A stretch of DNA of 64,000 bases from Pycnopodia helianthoides (taxonomy: Eukaryota > Echinodermata > Asteroidea > Forcipulatida > Asteriidae). Below, piece by piece: positions 45,880 through 57,000 of this stretch (position 1 is the first letter of the stretch; every line of letters starts with the position of its first letter). The position numbers and the translations under genes were made by a program. The stretch is from positions 18,090,787 through 18,154,786 of the forward strand of contig CM063248.1 of NCBI GenBank assembly GCA_032158295.1. Direction: 5' to 3'. Below the pieces are notes generated by a model. It did not search any database. It saw only the letters and a list, made by a program, of their open reading frames with translations, and was not told the DNA's origin.

Positions 45880-47951
45880 TTTTTTTTTCCCCAGTTGTAA
45901 CTTTAGTTCGGGTGTGGTGATATTTTCCCATCCAGTCGTATTGTAAAGTCAGGTAGTGGTGAATTTTCATGAAGTTTTGGAAAGTGATTTCTTCGCAGTC
46001 ACAAAATGAAGTTTGAGAATGGTGTTTTGGGGTATATTTTCAAAGTTGCATGGTGAGTTTGGTTGTTTTTCCCCAAACCACAAGGTGAAGTTTGTTGGAA
46101 ATTGGAAGTGATGATTTTGTTTTTCCAATTACAAGGTGAAGTTTGGGACCAGTAATTTTTTTCCCCATCACAAGTTGATTCTTTGTAGCAGTGATTTTTC
46201 CCTAAATCACAAGCTGAAGTTTGGTCGTGGTGATTGCTGGTGGTGATACTTCCAGCAATCACAAGCTGAAGTTTGGTAGTAGTGATTGCTTCCCCCAATC
46301 ACAAGCTGAAGTTTGGTAGTGGTGATTGCTGGGTGATACTCCAGCAATCACAAGCTGAAGTTGGCAGTGGTGATTGCTTCCCCAAATCACAAGCTGAAGT
46401 GTGGCAGTGGTGATTGCTTCCCCAAATCACAAGCTGAAGTTTGGTAGTGGTGATTGCTTCCCCCAATCACAAGCTGAAGTTTGGTTGTGGTGATTGCTTC
46501 CCCCAATCACAAGCTGAAATTTGGTAGTGGTGATTGCTTCCCCCAATCACAAGCTGAAGTTGGCAGTGTGATTGCTTCCCCCAATCACAAGCTGAAGTTT
46601 GGTAGTGGTGGATTGCTTCCCCAAATCACAAGCTGAAGTTTGGTAGTGGTGATTGCTTCCCCCAATCACAAGCTGAAGTTTGGTAGTGGTGATTGCTTCC
46701 CCCAATCACAAGCTGAAGTTTGGTTGTGGTGATTGCTTCCCCAAATCACAAGCTGAAGTTTGGTAGTGGTGATTGCTTCCCCCAATCACAAGCTGAAGTG
46801 TGGTAGTGGTGATTGCTTCCCCAAATCACAAGCTGAAGTTTGGTAGTGGTGATTGCTTCCCCAAATCACAAGCTGAAGTTTGGTAGTGGTGATTGCTTCC
46901 CCCAATCACAAGCTGAAGTTTGGTAGTGGTGATTGCTTCCCCCAATCACAAGCTGAAGTTTGGTAGTAGTGATTGCTTCCCCCAATCACAAGCTGAAGTT
47001 TGGTAGTGGTGATTGCTTCCCCCAATCACAAGCTGAAGTGTGGTAGTGGTGATTGCTTCCCCCAATCACAAGCTGAAGTTTGGTAGTGGTGATTGCTTCC
47101 CTCAATCACAAGCTGAAGTTTGGTAGTGGTGATTGCTTCCCCAAATCACAAGCTGAAGTTTGGTAGTGGTGATTGCTTCCCCCAATCACCAGCTGAAGTT
47201 TGGTAGTGGTGATTGCTTCCCCCAATCACAAGCTGAAGTTTGGTAGTGGTGATTGCTTCCTCCAATCACAAGCTGAAGTTTGGTAGTGGTGATTGCTTCC
47301 CCCAATCACAAGCTGAAGTTTGGTAGTGGTGATTGCTTCCTCCAATCACAAGCTGAAGTTTGGTAGTGGTGATTGCTTCCTCCAATCACAAGCTGAAGTT
47401 TGGTAGTGGTGATTGCTTCCCCCAATCACGAACTGAAGTTTGGTAGTGGTGATTGCTTCCCCCAATCACAAGCTGAAGTTTGGTAGTGGTGATTGCTTCC
47501 CCAATCACAAGCTGAAGTTTGGTAGTGGTGATTGCTTCCCCCAATTACAAGCTGAAGTTTGGTAGTGGTGATTGCTTCCCCCAATCACAAGCTGAAGTTT
47601 GGTAGTGGTGATTGCTTCCCCCAATCACAAGCTGAAGTTTGGTAGTGGTGATTGCTTCCCCCAATCACAAGCTGAAGTTTGGTCGTGGTGATTGCTGGTG
47701 TGATGCTTCCAGCAATCACAAGCTGAAGTTTGGAAGTTGTGATTGCTTCCCCCAATCACAAGCTGAAGTTTGGTAGTGGTGATGCTTCCCCCAATCACAA
47801 GCTGAAGTTTGGTAGTGGTGATTGCTTCCCCAAATCACAAGCTGAAGTTTGGTAGTGGTGATTGCTTCCTCCAATCACAAACTGAGGTTTTGTAGTGGTG
47901 ATTGTTTCCCCCAATCACAAGCTGAAGTGTGGTTGTGGTGATTGCTTCCCA
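45880..47951. repeat. 40-bp hairpin minisatellite
   Basis: The unit is 40 bp and contains gtgattgcttcccccaatca (a 7-bp stem gtgattg/caatcac with a short loop) then agctgaagtttggtagtg. The regular core (46210-47951) holds about 43 units; units before 46210 are increasingly diverged. Its right end supplies the last codons of gene B. Confidence 0.95.
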
Positions 47952-48055
47952 TGTGTATCGATCAATCTTTTCATTGTGTGACACTTAAACTCATCCCAAT
48001 TGGTTTGTTCTTGTAACTGCTCTTGTAGTCTTTCATCTGACGGGTAGGGCCGTAA
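47915..48055 (-). CDS. CNBD2: Gene B exon 14, C-terminus ending in a minisatellite
   Basis: The acceptor atacaatttcag opens LRPYPSDERLQEQLQEQ then TNWDEFKCHTMKRLIDTH, homologous to gene A exon 17. The final GKQSPQPHFSL and the TGA (47917-47915) are encoded by the first unit and a half of the 40-bp minisatellite. The native C-terminus has evidently been replaced by satellite sequence. Confidence 0.88.
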   Translation of the reverse strand, partial: LRPYPSDERLQEQLQEQTNWDEFKCHTMKRLIDTHGKQSPQPHFSL

Positions 48056-51000
48056 CTGAAATTGTATAAATAAGTAATAATAGTTCTTATTTTTGTAATA
48101 TATATATATTTTTTTGTTATGTGACTTTATTACTTTAATCAAAAATACATATAATCACATCTAGAGCCATTCCCTCCTTCAAAAATTTAAAAGTACCCCT
48201 GTTTCATGGCAACAGTTCAAGAGAATGCAATCAAGTTGCATTTGATAGACCTTACTACTGATGATGTCACCTTAATTTTTTACCATTTTGCAGAAGAATT
48301 GGAAACCATTTTGTCTGCACAAATGCAGATCCAGTTTCAGCACTAAGCAATGCGGTAAACAAACCATGACATCATCAGAACAGGGGTTTATGTAATCTGC
48401 ATAATCAGATCAAACTCTTGAGAGAGCTGGATCCAGATTCGAACAAAATTCTTTTGTGGGTAAAAACCTGCCAATCCCCCTCCCCCTATTCTCGCAAAAG
48501 CTATCACCCCTTCAAGGGACGATATACGTACCGTTTTTCTGAGGGATTTTCTGTGTTCCTCACTGAGATTATGTAGGAAAAACCTCTTGGATATTAGCAC
48601 ACACTCCGCCCCCTCTGATACTAACGTGACGCTGGGGGCGCCCTCTGTCTGGCAGAACACCAGTGGTTTCAAACCCTACACAAACAAGATGAATAGGATC
48701 TTAGATTAAAAAAACACAACTTCAGTCTTCAGTCATGATCAGCCTTTGTGTGGTAACCTTGGTTTGAATGGCCCCAAAACAAAATGGCTGCATCAGGATG
48801 AGGATAATGGCAATTAGCAAGTACATGAAAACTTTCAAAAAGTCTTGGTTTGTTGGTTAAGATCTGGGTTTAATTTCAAACAGCCTGTAAGCACCACAAA
48901 TTGCTAAGCAAATACAAATCATCTCTGAATGAGGATAATGGCAATTTGAAACTACATCAAAATCTTTCTCCCCAGTCTCAGTTTGTTGGTTAAAGGCACT
49001 GGACACGTTTGGTAATTGTCGAAGACCAGTATTCTCACTTGGTGTAGCCCAACATATGCATAAAATAACAAGCCTGTGAAAATTTGGGCTCAATTGGTCA
49101 TCAAATTTGCAAGAGAATAATACAAGAAAAAACACCCTTGTTGCATAATAAAAGGCTTCAGCTGAATTTTTTTATTATTTGAGTGAGAAATTACCTCTTT
49201 CTCAAGAACTATGTTACTTCAGAGGGAACCGTTTCTCACAATGTTTTATATTATCAACAGCTCTCCATTGCTCGTTACCAAGTAAGTTTTTATGCTAACA
49301 TTTATTTTGAGTAATTAACAAAAGTGTCCAGTGCCTTTAAGATCTGGGTTTAACTTCAAACAGCCTGTAAGCACCACAACTTGCTAAGCAAATACAAATC
49401 ATCTCTGAATGAGGATATCAGCAATTTGAAACTACATCAAAAACTTTCTCCCCAGTCTTGGTTTGTTGGTTAAGATCTGGGGTTTAATTTCAAACAGCCT
49501 GTAAGCACCACAAATTGCTAAGCCAACACAATTCTTGCTGAGCCAAAACAGGTTACCAGCCAACATACCATGAAGTTTACACTGTTGCAACTGGGCCCAA
49601 TGTCATGGCACTGCTAACCAGAAATTATGTACTTACGGCGCCCTCTGACGTGCATATTTCCATGGGCCGCAGCAGGGCGTAAGCGTAGATTTTCATGGTA
49701 AGTAGTGCCATGAAACCAGGCCCTGGTGCCCCACTCATTTTGTTTTTTTGATTAGCAAAGAAATTTGCTAAGCAGAATTTTCTGCTAACGCCGTGTAAAA
49801 TTGGGCTCCCAATTTTTGTACTTACAAATGTGTCTTTTTCTATGAGTTTCTGAACTTGAATGAATATTTTCTTATCGTTGGGTGGAGTAGGAGCATTCCA
49901 GTGGTTCGAACCTGGTTTTCTCCAACTTGTCCTGAATCACATTGATGTGAGCTTGCTGTATCAGAAAAATAATAGTAATTCCCAAATCATGTTAAGTACT
50001 TAAATAAATCAGCAGTCTGGGAGCGAAACAATAGCCAGTGTCCCGTCATATTCTGTTTCAAATGGGCATTGTATACAGGGAACTAGACGAAGATCAGTCA
50101 GTATACTAGTGCAGCCATCTTGTTTTTCTCCCACTCAAGTCAATGTAACCAAATTGAGGCTAAATGGTCAAATAGTCCGGTCCCTTTTGAAATCAGTGTC
50201 ACAATTTCGATTGCACACAGAGCATAGGGAAGGTGGTGTAAGCAAGGCACCAGTAGTTGTAGTACTCGTTCTCGGTACTGGTAGAGTACCCGAATACTGG
50301 TACTCGAAGTCTGTACCCGAAGTCCATACTTGATATAAAGTACTTAAATGCTTGGGACTTGGACACTTGTACTCGAGTACTACTCGGCCACCCTAGCACT
50401 CTGCAGTACTTGATACTCGACTAAAAGCACTTGAATGCTTGAGACTCAGACACTGTGCTCATACTCAATGGCCTAAGTACTTGTCGAAGTACTACTCGGC
50501 CACCCTAGCACTCTGCAGTACTTGATACTCGACTGAAAAGCACTGAATGCTTGAGGACTCAGACACTGTGCTCATACTCAATGGCCAAGTACTTGTCAAG
50601 TACTACTTGGCCACCCTAGCACTCTGCAGTACTTGATACTCGATTTGAAAAGCACTGGAATGCTTGGACTCAGACACTGTGCTCATACTCGATGGCCTAA
50701 GAACTCGTACTTGAGTACTACTGGACCACCCGAGTACTTGGCAGATGTCTGATAAGAAGAAATATAAAGTTGGTGGAATAGACTCTGCCCAAATTGGCGG
50801 CTGTTGCTGTGGCTGTTGCTAGGGCTGTTGCTAGGGCTGTTGCCAGGGCTGTTGCTAGGGTGTTGCTAGGGCTGTTGCCAGGGCTGTTGCTAGGGCTGTT
50901 GCTAGGGCTGTTGCTTAAGGGCAGCCTACGCTTCAACACATGTTACCATAGCGTTTACATTCAAACTTTAACTCGGAACTCACCACTTTGTCTTCCATAT

Positions 51001-54000
51001 CTGAGGCTGACTCGTTTATCTGTGTTACTGAAAACACTGCACCTGTGCCAAATAGTTCAATTTATACATAAATTATAAATCATCTCATAGTTATTATGCC
51101 CATATCTCATCATGTTTGTCCTGATCATTTGTACATGTCTTCTTTTAAAACATGTTAAGAACTTTATGCCTGAAGTACTTTTAAAGTTACAATTCAAGCG
51201 GATAGACTTCTCTCGTAGTCATGCAAGATGTGGTCATGAGTTTGATGCTCATTTTCGTATATGTCATCATTTTTGTCTTCTTCTTTAAATCGTCTTCCGA
51301 CCAAATATGGAACAGACATTTTAGTAAACATTTGGCATTTCACCATTTAGGATGTTTTCTATTATCCATTTCCTGTAATAGTTTGATGTTAAAAAATTGT
51401 GTCATAAGAATTTTCAAACAATCTACCAACTGTACAGTTTCTCTTAAATCGCCCCCACAATGTCTATCCTTGTAAGGGTCCTGCGGGATTTGTTCAGGAC
51501 CGTAGAGGGCTGCCTAACAACGAGGGTTCTAGAACTACTTTCAGGTTCTCAATACCTTGACAATACTAACATGAAATACGCATCCTCATTTTGAGCCTTG
51601 TATGATACCTTGGCAATTGTAGACGACTAAGCATCCTTACTTTTAGCTTTGCTGGGCTGTATGATGTTTCGGCAGTTTGGTGTACTTGCTGGGTCTTCGG
51701 AATTCTTTGTGGAATTGGAGTTTCCTTTCGGGTGATGTCCGACAGTATTTGCGGTCGTGTGTTGGTGATGCAACTGCTACCGAGAACAAAAAAAGAGATG
51801 TCATATTTTTTTTTACCAAACATAACTCCTAAATGTAGTCTTGGCTTCTAAAAAGTCAAATTATAGTACACCCCCACCCCCTGAGCTATCACTTATAGTT
51901 ACACCATTTTTACATTCCTACCCAATTGGAAGATTCCATTTACGTTTGAATTGGCAGCGAACTTTTAGAAACACTCACAAAAATACGGAACAAATTCAGT
52001 CTCAAAGTAGAATTCCAAATTGTTAGCTTTAGTTTGGGTTCTTATCTTACGAAAAAATGTGAATTATTATGTGGGGGGAAATTTGTCCTCCTTGTTCTGT
52101 TGGCATATCTTACCAACCGAAATTAATTAAATCTATCGTATGATATAGGATTCCTACTCATTGTTTTTCTCTGATAACCAACCCAAACTTAACCACGCCA
52201 TTAACCTCACCTCTTTCGTTGTATTTATCGATTTGTGGCAAGGAATAGAACACGTCGATAAGATCGGCCCGTGCTTTGAAGAGCCGTTTGGGCGCCCTCA
52301 ACTTCTTCAACACTCGACATGTCCCCTGGGTTTGTCGAATAAGAATAACCAGTTACTTATTCGTTTAATACAACAGACAAATGCAGTGCAAAATGAGTGC
52401 GTCTGACAATTCCATCCAGAGGATATTTAACAGGCACAGTACACGTTTGGTAATTGGAGCCTACTGATTGTGTTAATCCTATATAAATGTAGGTACATAC
52501 AATAAAAGTAACCTGTGAAAATTTCACTTCAAAAGGTGGTTGCGTTTTTGAGATGTAACCGGAGTGAATATTTCCACGCAGGATATTCCCTTTAGGAATA
52601 CACAGTCTGAGAAGCGTTTCTTCTCAGATTCAAATTTTTTTGGAATAAAAAGGAGTACTTCGAAGTTAAAAGTTTCTTGAAATTTATTTTACTACCCAAA
52701 GCTGCTGTACTTACCAAGTAAGTTTTCATTGCCATGAATTTTCAGAGTCTTTACCAAACGTGTACTGTGCCTTTAAGTGAATTGAAGTGAGCACATGCTC
52801 TTTTTCGATTATTGGATGCTTGTCAAATTCAGTTCAGTTATTTGAGTCTCATGTAGTAAACAATTGAAAACAACATAAACTATAAGCGTATTGGGTTTAC
52901 ATACACGACGGTAAAACAATACAATAAAAAGGGGAAAAACAGAACTGCATTCTGAAGCTTTAAAGATAACTGGGAGAACGTTCCTAATGTTAAAACTTTA
53001 TTGTCAAGATGAACAGCAGTATTAGGCGACACTGCGTAGAATTCAAGCTGTGTAGTTTCTTGCCAACTTCGGCAAGATTCGACAGCGCGTTTTAAAAGTT
53101 ACCAAACAAGAATAAACAAACAAAATTCAATCCAGGAGTAGAGTTGATAATGCATAATATCAAGAACTAAAACTTCACTTAATAATCCAGAAACTGTCCA
53201 CCCGGACTTACCGTTTTGATGACGTAGATCCATTCAGAGTTATTACTGTCTTTACATATCACTACGCCTCGCCGGAAGTAGGTGAACAGGCACGTGCTGG
53301 GATCGTCGTGTGGTAGTCTGTGCACCGGCCAGTCTTTCAACTCATCCACTGTTCTGAGATACCGAATAAAGTCTGGTTCCACACCCTCGTTGCGGTGCAT
53401 AAAAATATCCGTGAAATCCTGGTTTGCAAAAGACAATGAAAACGGCTCCACAATAATCTTCTTTTGTATCGAGAGCATTGTGAAAATATATTGGAATCAT
53501 AATGTAGGTCATAAACCTTTGATTAATATTTAAATAGATCGTCGGCTTGTATGCTCACTTTACGTATAGTCAATAACCTATTGTATGTTTTATCTCAAAG
53601 CAATTTAAATAAATACCGAATGTAATGTTGTTACCGTACCTCTCTGTCAATTGAAAGTAGCTCTACTGAATCCTTACATGAAACAGTGGCGTTTCTGGTG
53701 GAATGGTGCATCAGAGCGAGCTCCTAATACATAAAGACATCACATTATTTGAATGAATATTTCAGTCTGATAAAATAAACGGGATCTTTTTTGGGAGGGT
53801 GTAATACTATAATGTAAATGCTGGAGTTTGGTGTAAACCGGACAAGACACTAGTGACTAGGCTTCATGTGTATTTACAATACTGACGAAGGGCAAATAGT
53901 CTGGTTCCTTTTTGTACAATGAATATTTGCATCCATTACTATATAGTGTCGGATACAGGGAACATGACCAAGATGGTGGCAGAATTGTAAAGGTCTATAG

Positions 54001-57000
54001 TCCTTTATCACGGTGCCGCCGTCTTGTTTCTCTTCCATATAAATCAGTGTGACCAAACTGAGGGTGGAAGGGGGAAAAAGTCTGGCACCCTTTGGTGCAA
54101 TGAGAATTATAACTAATTGCCATCTGGTAATCAGGGAACCTGACAAACATTGCAGGAGGGTGATGAAGGTATAAAAATACTAACCCCGAAGCTGTTCCCC
54201 CTTTTCAAAAACGCCACCGTGCGGATGTTAGGTTCTGACGTCACAGGGTCAGGTGACGATACAGTGACCACTGCGGTGCCGGATAGGATGAGGTAGAAAC
54301 TCTCGGCTGTGTGGCCCTGCCGAATGATCATGCGCTTGGCGTTGAAACTTGGCGGGAAATAACAATAAGGGTTCAGTTTGACGATAAGGCATGACATACG
54401 TTTAATTAGACAGTTATTGCCATACTGAAAAAAACCAATAACCGTTTGCCTGCATTTGGACGTATTCTGTACCGGTACTGCATTAGGCATACATGCGGTA
54501 CATTGTACAAATTGTTTTGTGGAATTTGGGTGGGTACATTGTTTAAACCAACATAGAATTACAGTATGCTTTGATCATCTTCAGGAGAAACGAAAATGCA
54601 AGATTTTTGCATTTTTTTTGTTTGTGATGTGTTAATTCAAGACAATTTCGTTTGCATAGGCCCTATTGCTTGATTGATTTGAGGTTTTATTTGAGTTAGC
54701 TCACCTCTCGTACCATCCAACTCTCGCGATAGACTCCTGCATTTTAATCGGGAATTCCCCGAATGCTTGTACAGCACTCTTCAAAGCTATTAATACCTGC
54801 AAAGAATTCAACAATATTGCCATAATAATAGTTTTCATTATGTAAATTTCAAGAATCTGGGAAGGAGCGATACAGTAATCTAGCATTAAAAAATAGCATT
54901 TTAAGACGAGATAGTTGTGAAATAAACTCCACACTTAAAATCAAATTTTGCAAACATCAGATACTAAATCTGAATGTAACTCTTATTGTTGATGAAATTG
55001 AAGATCAACTGATTGTAAAAACAAGTATTCGTTTTTTGTGATCAAGCTTTAATTACCATGTGCATATCCTCTGAAGATCTTTCGCTCGGATATTGAGTAA
55101 GAATTCTCTTTGTTTCTGTACTGAGTTGAACCTGTATGGGAATACAACATAAAACCCATAGATAATAATCAGAATCATAATAAGGAGTTGTCTATATTTG
55201 GAGTTACATTGGAGTGAACTTATTGTGGTAAGTCTCTATACTTAAAGGAACATTACAGAATTGGTAAGAAAAAAACTTGTAAAATATACTTTTTGATCGC
55301 AGATTTACATAAAACTTACACGGTCTAATGATGATGATAGTAAAAAACATCCCTTGAAATATTTTTGTCTGAAATGCCATATCTGATAGAAAATGAATAA
55401 ACTAATTTTCCGATTGGAGTTTATCGCTCAGTGAGCGTTTTATTCAGATGTTGAATCTAGATGGTTTCATGCAAATGTATAATCGGTTTTTCACTATTTT
55501 CTCGTGACCCAGACGGCCGATCGATCTCAAACTTCTACAGGTTTGTCAGTTTGTGTATATGGTGGATTACATAAAGTGCTTACACTGCCAGCAACTGTTT
55601 GGTTAGAAAAAACAATTCTGTAATGTTCCTTTAAAAACATGACATCGTCGTAAACTTTTGGAAAGATAAATGAAACCTTGTTGCTGTTTTTTGTTGCATT
55701 TTGTTGGATGTCGTGATATTGTTTTGGTTTGTCTTGGCGGACGTTGTTGATGACAATATATTTCTTGGAATGTTGTTTTCTGCTAGTTGTTGTCATTGTC
55801 GTTGGCGTCCAACATCATCGCTGTCGTTTTTGTCTGACTGGTGTCATAGCAGATTTTGTCCCCCGGTGTGTGTGTGCCACCCCCCCCCCCGGTAGATTAT
55901 CATGGGCTGAAGGAAGTTCATTAAAAAAAGGGCGCTATCAGACGAAATTTTGGGGCACCAGAATCTCCTGCCACACCGGCAAGGGAACAACAAGAAAATA
56001 AGTTTGATTGACGGGTTACTCTCCTACCTCTTTCTTAACCTTGAAGTATGTCGGATCAAACACTAGACCTGAGTTCCGTAATGCACCGTTTCCATCCAGT
56101 TCATCCTGGAAGTCGGCCAGGGAGCCCAGCTCCGGTCTGTGTGTGTCACGACTCGACCTGAATCAAACACAAAATTACATATTTTGTTGAAACATAGACG
56201 CAGAAATATTGGTCTAATTAGTTTGAGTATTGTTGGACTTTACTCAGATTGGTCTCGGACCCCCCCCCCCCCCAGTCTTTTATTTTCATACTACATCATG
56301 CCTAGTTCTGTCCTCACAAATCCCAAGATGGATGCTACCCTGTTTGGAAAGTATTCGTTGTTGACTGTAAAAAGTTGTTATTAGGTTAAGGGGCTATAAA
56401 CAAACCCATTACAGTTTACATGTGTCACTGCATTAGCCAATTTGGGGTGTGTTTTTTTGGTCGCCATGAACTGCAGTAGCAGACTTGATGCTCTTGTTGC
56501 ACAATAATATTGTGAATTTATAGGAAAACATGACATTGACCTTCACTCAAAATGAATGATTGCAGAAAGTCCATTCCTTCAAACTTTAATCAAGAAAGTG
56601 CCGGTTCAGAAGTTGTTATTAGACGTTTGAATCTTGTACATTGTCAGATATGTTTCATTCTTGTAAAATCAATTTGTCTCATAAACAATTATTGTTGTCT
56701 CAACTGTTTTAACTGAGCAATAATTGTGCACTGTCTTTCCTTTGCATCTGAAAAACTTTGTTTTTTAATTATAGTTTGCCCTGAAAATACACTATTGGAA
56801 CTGAAACAATTTTAATATTCTACGCATGGGCCTACGTTTATTGCTTTCCACAGTATCTTATAAGTTGCTGCATATTTAATGAGCGTTTCAAATACCGCAC
56901 GCTCTGTGCTATTTTTAGATGTGAAGTTGCCCAATCACAGAGCTCTCTGCGTCCGGGGGCGCGCGGCCAGGTGTTCAGTGTTCAAAGGTGACTTTTCGCG

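Larger units (their letters stand above)
41098..47914. other. Intergenic region between the convergent 3' ends
   Basis: It contains both 3' ends and no supported gene. Content: a 119-bp duplicate of gene A's last exon, an ACCATGG-rich block, a TTAA MITE with a retrotransposon tail inside, foldback elements at 42649 and 43832, a poly-C repeat, a second TTAA MITE family at 44160, and the 40-bp minisatellite. Confidence 0.6.

Noticed and set aside
46210..47951. Regular repeats with a palindromic core, CRISPR-like at first sight
   Set aside because: The units abut with no unique spacers, and the locus lies in an intron-bearing eukaryotic region. It is a minisatellite.
50718..51078. Ala/Val/Leu-rich open frames on both strands
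   Set aside because: They are created by the 12-bp gctgttgctagg repeat.
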